Below the pieces are notes generated by a model. It ran no database searches and had not been told where the DNA came from. It was given only the letters and a program-made list of their open reading frames with translations. Positions 15,212 to 23,464 of a stretch of DNA of 38,359 nt are shown here, piece after piece. Within the stretch, counting starts at the first letter, position 1. Every line of letters begins with the position of its first letter. The stretch covers positions 1-38,359 of the forward strand of contig JAISXU010000047.1 in assembly GCA_031270395.1 (NCBI GenBank). The letters run 5' to 3'. Origin of the DNA: Oscillospiraceae bacterium (lineage in GTDB: Bacteria; Bacillota; Clostridia; Oscillospirales; Oscillospiraceae). The position numbers and the translations under genes were made by a program.

Positions 15212-17047
15212 CTACTCCACTGTTACAGATTTTGCCAGATTGCGCGGCTTGTCGATCGGGCAGCCGCGCATGAGCGCCATGTAGTACGCGAACAGTTGGA
15301 GCGGCAGCACGCCGAGCGAGGGCAGGAGCATATCGTGGGTATCCGGAACGGTTATCATCCTGTCGGACACGCCCCCGACGATGTCGGCGCCGCTTTGGGT
15401 GGTCACCGAAAGGACGCGGGCGCCGCGCGAGCGCGTCTCGACGGCGTTGCTGACGGTTTTTCCTATCAGCTTGCCGTAGGTCGCCACCGCCACCACGAGC
15501 GTACCCTCGGTCACGAGCGCTATCGGCCCGTGCTTCAGCTCGCCAGCGGCATAGGCCTCCGAGTGTATGTACGATATCTCATTGAGCTTCAATGCGCCCT
15601 CGAGCGACAGCGCGTAGTCGATGTTGCGCCCGATGAAGAATATGTCCTCGTTGTTGAAGTATATCGACGCGAGGTACTGGTACGTCTCCCTGTCCTTGAC
15701 GACGCTCGCCATCTTCTCCGGCAAGAGCGATATTTCGCGCATGACGGACTCGTATTCTCCGGCTGAAATCGCCCCGCGCTTTTCCGCGAAGTACAGCGTC
15801 AGCAGATATGTCAGCACCAACTGAGTGCTGTAGGCCTTAGTGCTGGCGACGCAAATCTCCGGGCCGGCCCACGTGTACAGCGCCCAATCGGACTCGCGCG
15901 CTATGACGCTCCCCACGACGTTCACAATCGACAGCACCTTCGCGCCGAGCCGCTTTGCCTCGCGCATCGCCGCTATGGTGTCCGCCGTCGCGCCCGACTG
16001 GCTTATGCAGATGACGAGAGTGTGCTCGTCGATCATGGGGCTGGAATATCGGAATTCGGAGGCGACGACGGATTCGGCGGGGATTTTGGCGTATTTCTCA
16101 AAGTTGTATTTTGCCGCCACGCCCACGTAAGAGGCTGTGCCACAGCCGACGATATATATTTTTGTAACGCCCATTACGTACTCGTCGGGTATGCCGAGCT
16201 CGTCGAGCGTGACGCGCCCGTCCGCCACGCGCGGCGATACGGTCTTGGCGACGGCGTCGGGCTGCTCCATGATCTCCTTTATCATAAAGTGCTCAAACCC
16301 GCCTTTTTCGGCGGCGGATATGTCCCAGTCCACGCGTTCCGGAGTCTTGGTTATCATCTCGAGATCGCCATTGTACACGGTAACGCCGCTCTCCGACAGG
16401 ACGGCTATCTCGCCGTCCTCCAGCGTGTACACGTCGCGCGTGTATTTTATGAGCGCCGCGACGTCCGAGGCTAGAAAATTGCCGCCGTCCCCGACGCCGA
16501 GAACGAGCGGGCTCTCGCGGCGCGTCGCTATGAGCATATCGGGGCAGTCCTCGCAAAGTATACCGAGTGCGTATGAGCCCTCCATGCGCCGCGCGGCCGA
16601 GGCGACGGCGCGCAGTATCTCTCCGTGCTTGTTGTAGTAGTGCTGTATGAGGTTTACGGCCACCTCCGTGTCGGTCTCGGAGCCGAACTCAAAGCCCTTC
16701 CCGACGAGGTACTCGCGCAGCTTTGCATAATTTTCGATTATGCCGTTGTGCACCACGGCTATTTTTCCGCCGTGACTGATGTGCGGGTGCGCGTTAGAGT
16801 CCGTCGGGCGGCCGTGCGTCGCCCAGCGCGTGTGCCCCAGCCCGACGGCGCCGGGCAAGAGGCGCCCGCCGTCCACTATCCTGTCGAGCTCGCGCACGTA
16901 GCCCTTCGTTTTGGCCAGGCGGAGATGCCCGTCGCGGCACACGGCGACGCCGGCCGAGTCGTAGCCCCTGTACTCCAGCTTATACAGCCCGTCCAGCAGT
17001 ATGGGGACGGCGTCCTCGCCGCCCGCGTAGCCCACTATTCCGCACAT
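15212..17047 (-). CDS. glmS: Glutamine-fructose-6-phosphate aminotransferase
   Basis: 611 residues, complete. The N-terminal class II glutaminase domain starts MCGIVGYAGGEDAV with catalytic Cys2, followed by 'HTRWATHGRPTDSNAHPH' and 'VVHNGIIENYAKLRE'. Two SIS isomerase domains follow ('CISQSGATADTIAAMREAK', 'FIGRNIDYALSLEGALKLNEISYIHSEAYAAGELKHGPIAL'), and the protein ends with the conserved 'CPIDKPRNLAKSVTVE'. It makes glucosamine-6-phosphate for peptidoglycan. An ACGGAGG ribosome binding site precedes ATG 17047. I see no glmS ribozyme in the 93-bp gap to purF, so glmS probably depends on transcription with purF or another control. Confidence 0.97.
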   Translation of the reverse strand: MCGIVGYAGGEDAVPILLDGLYKLEYRGYDSAGVAVCRDGHLRLAKTKGYVRELDRIVDGGRLLPGAVGLGHTRWATHGRPTDSNAHPHISHGGKIAVVHNGIIENYAKLREYLVGKGFEFGSETDTEVAVNLIQHYYNKHGEILRAVASAARRMEGSYALGILCEDCPDMLIATRRESPLVLGVGDGGNFLASDVAALIKYTRDVYTLEDGEIAVLSESGVTVYNGDLEMITKTPERVDWDISAAEKGGFEHFMIKEIMEQPDAVAKTVSPRVADGRVTLDELGIPDEYVMGVTKIYIVGCGTASYVGVAAKYNFEKYAKIPAESVVASEFRYSSPMIDEHTLVICISQSGATADTIAAMREAKRLGAKVLSIVNVVGSVIARESDWALYTWAGPEICVASTKAYSTQLVLTYLLTLYFAEKRGAISAGEYESVMREISLLPEKMASVVKDRETYQYLASIYFNNEDIFFIGRNIDYALSLEGALKLNEISYIHSEAYAAGELKHGPIALVTEGTLVVAVATYGKLIGKTVSNAVETRSRGARVLSVTTQSGADIVGGVSDRMITVPDTHDMLLPSLGVLPLQLFAYYMALMRGCPIDKPRNLAKSVTVE

Positions 17048-17140
17048 ATGTATGTATACCTCCGTTGAGAATTGTCAAATTCCGCCACCGGCGCCACTCC
17101 GCTTCGCGCAAGCGCCGCTCCGCGAGCCGTTGCGGCCGGG

Positions 17141-18496
17141 TTAAATCGGGTATTTTTCCGTAAAGCACGCGTCGCAGAAGCCGCGCCGGGCGTCGGGCGC
17201 TATTTTGGTCAATTTATCCACACTCAAAAAGCCTATGCTGTCGGCGCCGAGTATATCACACATCTCCTCGGTCGTGTATTGCACGGCTATCAGGTTCTCT
17301 CTGTCGGGGATGTCCGTCCCGAAATAGCACGGGCTTATGAACTTAGGCGCGGACGACAGCAGATGCACCTCCAGCGCTCCCGCGTCGCGCAGCAGCTTTA
17401 TTATACGCTTTGACGTCGTGCCGCGCACGATGGAGTCGTCTATCATCACCACGCGGCGCCCCTCGACGGTGGCGCGCAGCGGGTTGAGCTTGAGCCTGAC
17501 GGCCCTCTCGCGGCTCGCCTGCCCGGGTCTTATGAACGTCCTGCCGACGTACCGGTTTTTGATGAACCCGTCATTGTACGGCAGACCGGCCTCGATAGCG
17601 TAGCCCTTCGCAGCCACGAGGCCGGAGTCGGGCACGCCCACCACCACGTCGGCGTCTATCTGGTACTCTCTGGCGAGATATTTGCCCGCGAGCAGCCGCG
17701 AGCCGTAGACGCTCTGGCCGTCTATCACGCTGTCGGGGCGGGCAAAGTAGAGGTATTCAAATATGCACAGGCTCGACGCGGCGCCGCAGTTGTCGCGGCT
17801 GCTGAGCAACTGTCCGTTATACACCCACACCACCTCGCCGGGCTCGACGTCGCGGACAAACGCCGCGCCCACGCTGTCGAGCGCGCACGACTCGGAGGCG
17901 AACACATACGCGTCCCCGCGCCTGCCTATGCACAGCGGGCGGAAGCCCTGCGGGTCGCGCGCGGCCAGCAGCTTGCGCGAGGACATCACTACGAGCGAGT
18001 ACGCCCCCCGCAGACGCCGCATCGACCGCCTGACAGCCTCCTCTATGCTGCCGCAGCGCAGGCGCTCCTGCGCTATGATGTATGCTATGACTTCGGAATC
18101 CGTCGTCGTGTGGAAAATGGCGCCCTTGTATTCGTACTCCGTTTTGAGCTCGTCCGTATTTATCAAATTTCCGTTGTGCGCCATTGCCAGCGAGCCCTTT
18201 ACGTATTTGAGCGTCAGCGGCTGCGCGTTTTCGCGCTGCGAACCGCCCGTAGTGGAATAGCGCGTGTGGCCTATCGCCATAACGCCGCCGAGCTCGTCGA
18301 GGGTCTGCTCGGAGAACACCTCGCCCACAAGTCCGTTGTCCTTATGACAGGAGAGCTCCAGATCGTTGATGGTGGCTATGCCGCACGCCTCCTGCCCCCT
18401 GTGCTGGAGCGCGTACAGACCGTAGTACGCGCTGCGCGCGCAGTCTCCGTCCGCGTCGTAGATGCCGAATATCCCGCACTCTTCCTTAATAGACAT
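17141..18496 (-). CDS. purF: Amidophosphoribosyltransferase
   Basis: 451 residues. The N-terminal Ntn glutaminase domain starts MSIKEECGIFGIY, so Cys7 should become the N-terminal nucleophile after removal of a six-residue leader; it continues 'LQHRGQEACGIAT', 'GHTRYSTTGGS' and 'AHNGNLIN'. The C-terminal phosphoribosyltransferase domain has the PRPP loop 'VVMIDDSIVRGTTSKRIIKLLRDAGA'. Cys residues fit the 4Fe-4S type of Bacillus PurF ('CIFEYLYFARPDS', 'SSAPKFISPCYFG', 'RGFCDACF'). It catalyses the first step of purine synthesis. ATG 18496 has an ACGGAGG site; a GTG at 18517 is in frame. No other pur gene is adjacent; glmS, another class II amidotransferase, lies downstream. Confidence 0.97.
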   Translation of the reverse strand: MSIKEECGIFGIYDADGDCARSAYYGLYALQHRGQEACGIATINDLELSCHKDNGLVGEVFSEQTLDELGGVMAIGHTRYSTTGGSQRENAQPLTLKYVKGSLAMAHNGNLINTDELKTEYEYKGAIFHTTTDSEVIAYIIAQERLRCGSIEEAVRRSMRRLRGAYSLVVMSSRKLLAARDPQGFRPLCIGRRGDAYVFASESCALDSVGAAFVRDVEPGEVVWVYNGQLLSSRDNCGAASSLCIFEYLYFARPDSVIDGQSVYGSRLLAGKYLAREYQIDADVVVGVPDSGLVAAKGYAIEAGLPYNDGFIKNRYVGRTFIRPGQASRERAVRLKLNPLRATVEGRRVVMIDDSIVRGTTSKRIIKLLRDAGALEVHLLSSAPKFISPCYFGTDIPDRENLIAVQYTTEEMCDILGADSIGFLSVDKLTKIAPDARRGFCDACFTEKYPI

Positions 18497-18608
18497 GGCA
18501 GCCTCCGTTTCAGACACTAATAAATATGGCGCGAGCCGGGAATACTGTCGTCAGCGCTTCGCGGCGCTGAAATCCGCCTGATCGACTGAATTGAAGGGAG
18601 TCCGCGGC

Positions 18609-19289
18609 TTGGCGATCGTAATAATCCGCACGCTCATAATATACTTCGCGATCGTTGTATCGATGCGCGTCATGGGAAAACGGCAGCTCGGAGAACTCGA
18701 GCCGGCGGAGCTCGTGGTCGCCGTTTTGATGTCGGACCTCGCCGCCCATCCGCTGCAAGACCTCGGGACTCCGCTCATATACGGCCTTGTGCCCGTGCTC
18801 ACGCTGCTGTGCTGTGAGATACTGATCTCCGGCGCTATACTGAAGGTCTCGTGGCTCCGTGCGCTGGTGTGCGGACGGCCGGGCATGATTATCGAAAACG
18901 GAAAGATAATTCAGCGCGAGATGCGGAAAAACCGGTACACGCTGGACGAGCTCGCCGAACGGCTGAGGAAAAAGGATATTACGAACATCGGCACCGTGCG
19001 GTACGCAATTCTGGAGACGGATGGCACGATCAGCGCGTTTCTGTACCCCGAATACGCGCCCATAACTCCATGTCAGACGGGAACGGACGTCAGCGCCCCC
19101 GGTTTTCCCGTGCCCGTCGTCTGCGACGGCCGCGTCCTGGAGAAGAATCTGAAAAGTCTCGGGTACGACCGCGTCTGGCTCGAAAGGCGTATCGCCGCGA
19201 GGGGCGCGGGGAGCGAGCGCGACGTTTTTCTCTTTTCGACGGACGGCTGCGGGAACGAATTTTTCCAATTGAAGGAGAGGCCGAAATGA
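18609..19289 (+). CDS. DUF421 (YetF/YcaP-type) membrane protein
   Basis: 226 residues. The N-terminal three membrane helices ('IVIIRTLIIYFAIVVSMRVMGKRQLGELEPAELVVAVLMSDLAAHPLQD', 'LIYGLVPVLTLLCCEILISGAILK') and soluble domain ('GRPGMIIENGKIIQREMRKNRYTLDELAERLRKKDITNIGTVRYAILETDGTISAF') define DUF421. Several family members act in spore germination or resistance in Bacillus; the specific role here is unknown. I favour TTG 18609 with AAGGGAG at 18594-18600; TTG 18591 is the alternative. Its TGA overlaps the ATG of the next gene, so the two are translationally coupled. Confidence 0.85.
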   Translation: MAIVIIRTLIIYFAIVVSMRVMGKRQLGELEPAELVVAVLMSDLAAHPLQDLGTPLIYGLVPVLTLLCCEILISGAILKVSWLRALVCGRPGMIIENGKIIQREMRKNRYTLDELAERLRKKDITNIGTVRYAILETDGTISAFLYPEYAPITPCQTGTDVSAPGFPVPVVCDGRVLEKNLKSLGYDRVWLERRIAARGAGSERDVFLFSTDGCGNEFFQLKERPK

Positions 19290-19669
19290 TGATAAAAGAA
19301 TTTCTGGCGGCCGCTCTGCTCGCGGCCCTCTTTATCGGCGCCGTGGCGAATATCAGGGCGCTCGACTCGCTGCGCGTGAGCATAGTCCTGATGATAGATG
19401 AGGCGGAGCACGCCGCCGGGGCGGACGACCCGGACGCCGCCGCGCGCGCCGCAGAGGACGCTGCGCGCCTCTGGGAGAACAGCGACGCCTACACGCATAT
19501 CGTGTTGCGCCACTCCGTGATCGAGGACGTGTCCGACAAGCTGGGAGAGCTGGCGAAAGCGGCGTACGCCGGGAATTCCGGCGAGGTGATCGGCGCCGCC
19601 AAAAACGCCCGCTCGCGTATGGAGAGCGTGGTGGAGATAGAGCGCGTCAAAATGGGCAGCATATTCTAG
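19286..19669 (+). CDS. DUF4363 family protein
   Basis: 127 residues. One N-terminal membrane helix ([19 protein letters not shown]) is followed by a helical outer domain. The repeated co-occurrence with DUF421 in spore-formers and features such as '[35 protein letters not shown]' fit DUF4363. The function is unknown. The start is ATG 19286 (ATGA overlap) or ATG 19289; GAAGGAGAGG at 19271-19280 serves either. Its TAG and the TAG of nrdR on the other strand overlap in the palindrome CTAG. Confidence 0.75.
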   Translation: MMIKEFLAAALLAALFIGAVANIRALDSLRVSIVLMIDEAEHAAGADDPDAAARAAEDAARLWENSDAYTHIVLRHSVIEDVSDKLGELAKAAYAGNSGEVIGAAKNARSRMESVVEIERVKMGSIF

Positions 19670-20121
19670 GGCGCGTTGATGAGCTTGTGCAGCTCCTCCA
19701 TAAACGTGTTGATGTCCTTGAATTGCCGGTATACGGAGGCGAAGCGTACATACGCGACCTCGTCAAGACTTTTCAGCCGCGCCATGACAAGCTCTCCCAC
19801 CAGCGAGGACGGGATCTCGCGCTCCAGGGAATTTTGCAGCTCCTGCTCGATTCCGGCGGACACCGCTTCGAGCTCGCCGAGCGGCACCGTGCGCTTTTCA
19901 CAGGCGCGCAGCATACTGGCGAGCAGCTTCATCCTGTCGAACGTCTGACGGCTGCCGTCTTTTTTTATGACGACGAGCGGAACCTGCTCCACTATCTCGT
20001 ATGTGGTGAAGCGTTTTTGACACGACGCGCACTCGCGCCTTCTCCGTATTGTGGAGCCCTCGTCCGTCGGCCGTGAATCGATCACGCGGCTGTCCGTGAC
20101 GCCGCAAAACGGGCACTTCAT
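19666..20121 (-). CDS. nrdR: Transcriptional repressor NrdR
   Basis: 151 residues, the standard length. The N-terminal zinc ribbon has CPFC (residues 3-6) and CASC at ~31-34 with '[28 protein letters not shown]', and the ATP-cone follows ('[30 protein letters not shown]', '[25 protein letters not shown]'). NrdR senses ATP/dATP and represses ribonucleotide reductase genes, none of which is in the window. ATG 20121 follows a GGAGGGAG site; the frame extends upstream without homology. Confidence 0.97.
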   Translation of the reverse strand: MKCPFCGVTDSRVIDSRPTDEGSTIRRRRECASCQKRFTTYEIVEQVPLVVIKKDGSRQTFDRMKLLASMLRACEKRTVPLGELEAVSAGIEQELQNSLEREIPSSLVGELVMARLKSLDEVAYVRFASVYRQFKDINTFMEELHKLINAP

Positions 20122-20192
20122 AGGGGGCGCTCCCTCCTTCCATCGCCGCGCGAGACGGCGGACGCTGGCCTCTGCACGCTCATTGCGCTCCG

Positions 20193-20221
20193 AGTATACC
20201 ACAAATCGCGCGGCGGTTCAA
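20193..20221 (-). promoter_or_regulatory. sigma-A promoter of nrdR with extended -10
   Basis: On the minus strand TTGAAC (20216-20221), a 17-bp spacer and TATACT (20193-20198) preceded by TGG form a good extended -10 promoter. The leader would be ~65 nt. Confidence 0.7.
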
Positions 20222-20241
20222 ATCGTCCGTACGGGGCAAAG

Positions 20242-20292
20242 GCACGGGGCGCACTCCTCCGCAAAAATTCTTTTCGCCACAGGCGAAAAGAA
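20242..20292. repeat. dispersed hairpin repeat, copy A
   Basis: Bases 20242-20282 match 38314-38354 with a single mismatch. The copy ends in a perfect hairpin, TTCTTTTCGCC (20268-20278), loop ACA, GGCGAAAAGAA (20282-20292). The second copy has one base less in the right arm and is cut by the window end. Confidence 0.85.
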
Positions 20293-20355
20293 CGAGAGAG
20301 CGAAATGGGTACATACGAAATTATTCACGACGAAATCATTCTTTTATTTACCCTC

Positions 20356-20384
20356 TTTTCAAACCTTGATGCAGATGATATAAT
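20356..20384 (+). promoter_or_regulatory. extended -10 promoter of parA
   Basis: TATAAT at 20379-20384 is perfect and preceded by TGA (extended -10, TG at 20376-20377). A weak -35 TTTTCA lies at 20356-20361 with a 17-bp spacer. The transcript would begin ~20391, about 92 nt before parA. Confidence 0.65.
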
Positions 20385-20482
20385 AGCGGTACCGCGACCA
20401 GATGCCGGGACGCAGAGCATTTCCGGCGTATTTGCCTATCCGCTCGGAGGGCGCGCGGGGAACGGGGGGACCGGCGGACACG

Positions 20483-21247
20483 GTGGGGAAGATAGTCGCG
20501 GTAACGAACCAAAAGGGCGGCGTCGGCAAGACGACCACGTGTATCAATCTCGCGTATTCGCTCAAAACCGCGGGCAAGAGGGTGCTCCTTTGCGACATGG
20601 ATCCGCAGGGAAACGCGACCTCCGGCAGCGGCGTCGAAAAGACGAAGGCTTCTCCGACGGTATACGATGTGCTGATACGGGGGGTGCCCGCCGAGGACGC
20701 CGTAATATCCGGGGGATACTTCGACATTATGCCGTCAAATCAGTCGCTGTCGGGCGCCGGCGTGGAGTTGGTCGGCGCGGAGAACCGCGCGCACGTTCTG
20801 AGAGCCGCGCTCTCGTCACTTTCCGAGCGGTACGACATCACGCTCATAGACTGTCCGCCGTCGCTTGAAATGCTGACGCTCAACGCCCTTTGCGCCGCAG
20901 ATTCGGTGCTTATCCCCGTGCAGTGTGAATATTTCGCGCTGGAGGGGATAGCGGATCTGATGGCGACTGTGCGGATGATAAAGCGGGAGTTGAACACGGG
21001 CATTGAAATTGAGGGCGTTCTGCTCACGATGTACGACGCGCGGACGAATTTTTCCGCGCAGGTCGCCGCGGAGATAAAAAGGTACTTCAAAAACAAGGTC
21101 TACACTATCTCAATACCGCGTAACGTCCGCATATCGGAAGCTCCGAGCCACGGTATGCCGGTGATGGTCTATGAGCGGAGCTCGCGCGGCGCGCAGGCGT
21201 ACAACGACTTTTGCGCGGAGTTTATAAAGCGCGTCGAAAGGCGTTGA
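20483..21247 (+). CDS. parA: Chromosome partition ATPase ParA/Soj
   Basis: 254 residues. The deviant Walker A KGGVGKTTTCINLA, 'LLCDMDPQGNATSG', switch 'DITLIDCPPSLEMLTLNAL', 'IPVQCEYFALEGIADL' and 'IPRNVRISEAPSHGMPV' define the Soj type. It forms ATP-dependent dimers on DNA and works with ParB/parS; in Bacillus it also affects DnaA. I choose GTG 20483 because homologous sequence begins at GKIVAVTNQKGG. The frame is open to 20402, but that part is not conserved. parB follows within 20 bp. Confidence 0.95.
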   Translation: MGKIVAVTNQKGGVGKTTTCINLAYSLKTAGKRVLLCDMDPQGNATSGSGVEKTKASPTVYDVLIRGVPAEDAVISGGYFDIMPSNQSLSGAGVELVGAENRAHVLRAALSSLSERYDITLIDCPPSLEMLTLNALCAADSVLIPVQCEYFALEGIADLMATVRMIKRELNTGIEIEGVLLTMYDARTNFSAQVAAEIKRYFKNKVYTISIPRNVRISEAPSHGMPVMVYERSSRGAQAYNDFCAEFIKRVERR

Positions 21248-21266
21248 AATGGAGAGGCGATTCAAT

Positions 21267-22184
21267 ATGGCCGCGAAAGGTACGGAAAAAGGATTGGGGA
21301 CAGGCTTGGGGGCGCTGTTCGGCGACGCCGCCGTCGCGCTGCCAAATGACTTCGCGTATATCCCCATCGCTAAGATCGAGCCGAACAGGAGCCAGCCCCG
21401 CGCGAGATTTGACGAAGCGGCGCTGGACGAGCTGACGGACTCAATACGCGAGCACGGAGTATTGCAGCCGCTCACCGTACGCAGCCTCGGCGACGGGTAT
21501 TATCAGATAATCGCCGGCGAACGGCGCTGGCGCGCCGCCAGGCAGGCCGGGGTGAAAGAGCTGCCCGCGCGAATTATCGCCGCCGACGACAGAAAAACCG
21601 CGGAAATATCGCTCGTGGAAAATCTTCAGCGCGAGGATCTGAACCCTATTGAGGAGGCGCTGGGGTACAGAGCGCTCGTCTCGGAATACGGAATGACCCA
21701 GGATGAAGCGGCAAGACGCGTAGGTAAGTCGCGGCCCGCCGTGGCGAACGCCTTGCGGCTGCTGTCCCTTCCGGAGGATATACTCGCGCTTGTGGAGAAC
21801 GGGGAACTGAATACGGGCGCGGCGCGGGCGCTGCTGCCGCTCAAGGATGGCGAGCTTATACGCGACGCCGCGCGCGCGGTAATAGATCGCGAATTAAATG
21901 TACGCGAGACTGAGCGTCTCGTCAAACGTCTCGCGCGCGAGGTCTCCGAGCCGGTTCCTGAGCCGGAGACAGGCGAGAGCGGCGGAATAACGGTCAATTA
22001 CATCGAGCGGATTGCGAGCGAGCTGACCGAAAAGCTCGGGCGGCGCGTAAAAATAACGCAGGGCAAGAATAAAGGCAGGGTCGAGATCGAATATTACGAT
22101 CAGGACGACTTTGAGCGCCTGTACGCCGCGATCGCATCGCTCGCCGGAAAGAGACGCGGGAATGGGGTGGACACAGATGATTGA
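21267..22184 (+). CDS. parB: Chromosome partition protein ParB/Spo0J
   Basis: 305 residues. The N-terminal CTPase domain carries 'IPIAKIEPNRSQPRARFDEAALDELTDSIREHGVLQPLTVR' and GERRWRAARQAG, then 'ENLQREDLNPIEEALGYRAL', and a KorB/HTH domain ('GMTQDEAARRVGKSRPAVANALRLLSLP') for parS binding. The C-terminal dimerisation region is at ~225-295. It loads SMC and segregates origins. ATG 21267 has GGAGAGG at 21251-21257; ATG 21249 is in frame. The last 8 bp overlap serS. Confidence 0.95.
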   Translation: MAAKGTEKGLGTGLGALFGDAAVALPNDFAYIPIAKIEPNRSQPRARFDEAALDELTDSIREHGVLQPLTVRSLGDGYYQIIAGERRWRAARQAGVKELPARIIAADDRKTAEISLVENLQREDLNPIEEALGYRALVSEYGMTQDEAARRVGKSRPAVANALRLLSLPEDILALVENGELNTGAARALLPLKDGELIRDAARAVIDRELNVRETERLVKRLAREVSEPVPEPETGESGGITVNYIERIASELTEKLGRRVKITQGKNKGRVEIEYYDQDDFERLYAAIASLAGKRRGNGVDTDD

Positions 22185-23460
22185 CATAAAGCTCATAAGG
22201 GAAGACCCGCAGGGAATAAAGGATCGGCTCATGAAGAAAGAGGCGGACTGCGGAGATCAGATCGACAGGATAATCGAGCTCGACGCGCTCCGCCGTGAAT
22301 TCATCGCCCTGACGGAGTCGGACAAGGCCGAGCAGAATAAGCTGTCAAAGCGGATACCGGAGATGAAAAAGAACGGCGGCGACACGACGGAGATCATCGC
22401 GCGTCTCAACGGGCTAAAAGCGAGTATCCGCGACTATGACGCGCAGCTTCGCGTCATAGAGAGCAAATACCAGATGATGCTGTACAGTCTGCCAAATCTG
22501 CCGGACGAAGACCTCGCCCCCGGAGGCAAGGAGAACAACGAGCCGCTGCGTTATTTCGGCGAGCCGCACTCCTTCGACTTTAAGCCTCTGCACCATGTCG
22601 ACCTCTGTATCAAGCACGGACTCATCGACTACGAGCGCGGCGTAAAGCTCTCGGGCAGCGGGTTCTGGGTGTACCGCGGCTTGGGCGCCCGTATCGAGTG
22701 GGCGCTGCTCAACTACTTTATAGACACGCACGTGGCCGACGGGTACGAATTCGTGCTTGTGCCGCATATACTCGAATACCAGTGCGGTATCACGGCGGGG
22801 CAGTTCCCGAAATTCGAGGAGGAAGTATTCCGCATTGCCAATCCGACCGACGACCGTATGCACTATATGCTGCCCACGGCCGAGGCGGCGCTCGTGTCGC
22901 TGCACCGCGACGAGATAATCCCGGAGACGGAGCTTCCGAAAAAATATATATCGTACACGCCGTGTTTTCGCCGCGAGGCGGGCTCGTACCGCTCCGACGA
23001 GCGCGGCATGGTGCGCGGACACCAGTTTAACAAGGTGGAGATGGTGCAGATTACACGCCCGGAGGACTCCGATGCGGCGTTTGACGAGCTTGTCGCCAAG
23101 GCCGAGGCGCTCGTACGCGGTCTTGGGTTCCATTTTAGGACGGTGAAGCTGGCGGCCGGGGACTGCGGCTCCGCAATGGCGAGAACCTTTGATATCGAGA
23201 TACAGATACCGTCTATGGACGGGTACAAGGAGGTCTCGTCGGTATCCAACGTGCGCGACTATCAGGCGCGCCGTGGCGCGATACGCTTCAAGCGCGCCGC
23301 GACGGGGAAAATTGAGCTTGTGCACACGCTCAACGGATCCGGTCTCGCGACGAGCCGTATACTGCCGGCGCTCGTCGAACAGAACCAGAGGAGGGACGGC
23401 AGCGTGGAAATTCCGGAGGTCCTGCAAAAATATCTTGGCGGCTTGAAGGTCATAGAATAG
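22177..23460 (+). CDS. serS: Seryl-tRNA synthetase
   Basis: 427 residues, full length. The N-terminal long coiled coil (MIDIKLIREDPQGIKDRLMKK... to ~110) is followed by the class II core with 'FPKFEEEVFRI', 'YMLPTAEAALVSLHRDEI', motif 2 'YTPCFRREAGSYRSDERGMVRGHQFNKVEMVQ', 'AGDCGSAMARTFDIEIQIPSMDGYKEVSSVSN' and motif 3 'HTLNGSGLATSRILPALVEQNQ'. It charges tRNA-Ser and tRNA-Sec. The start at ATG 22177 lies inside the end of parB, and no T-box leader can fit, so expression depends on the par operon. Confidence 0.97.
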   Translation: MIDIKLIREDPQGIKDRLMKKEADCGDQIDRIIELDALRREFIALTESDKAEQNKLSKRIPEMKKNGGDTTEIIARLNGLKASIRDYDAQLRVIESKYQMMLYSLPNLPDEDLAPGGKENNEPLRYFGEPHSFDFKPLHHVDLCIKHGLIDYERGVKLSGSGFWVYRGLGARIEWALLNYFIDTHVADGYEFVLVPHILEYQCGITAGQFPKFEEEVFRIANPTDDRMHYMLPTAEAALVSLHRDEIIPETELPKKYISYTPCFRREAGSYRSDERGMVRGHQFNKVEMVQITRPEDSDAAFDELVAKAEALVRGLGFHFRTVKLAAGDCGSAMARTFDIEIQIPSMDGYKEVSSVSNVRDYQARRGAIRFKRAATGKIELVHTLNGSGLATSRILPALVEQNQRRDGSVEIPEVLQKYLGGLKVIE

Positions 23461-23464
23461 CGTT

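Larger units (their letters stand above)
20122..20482. other. 361-bp intergenic region between nrdR and parA
   Basis: This gap holds the nrdR promoter (20193-20221, minus), a copy of a dispersed hairpin repeat (20242-20292), a 15-bp-periodic CGAAAT motif at 20301, 20316 and 20331, and the parA promoter (20356-20384, plus). No coding sequence is supported. I saw no 16-bp parS site. Confidence 0.6.

Noticed and set aside
17052-17080. TTGACA with a TACATA-like -10 just before glmS (minus strand)
   Set aside because: A transcript from it would start at or after the glmS ribosome binding site, so it cannot serve glmS translation.
17048-17140. glmS ribozyme upstream of glmS
   Set aside because: The catalytic-core segments expected in the ribozyme are not present, and the gap is too short for a complete element plus promoter.
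17214-17222. Perfect DnaA box TTATCCACA
   Set aside because: It lies inside the conserved SVDKLTK coding stretch of purF and is not accompanied by other boxes; chance occurrence.
20122-20482. parS site or replication origin near parA-parB
   Set aside because: No TGTTTCACGTGAAACA-like 16-mer is visible, and there is no cluster of DnaA boxes; only a single one-off box at 20321.
22100-22177. T-box leader for serS or pheS
   Set aside because: serS starts inside parB and pheS only 28 bp after bipA; there is no room for a T-box.
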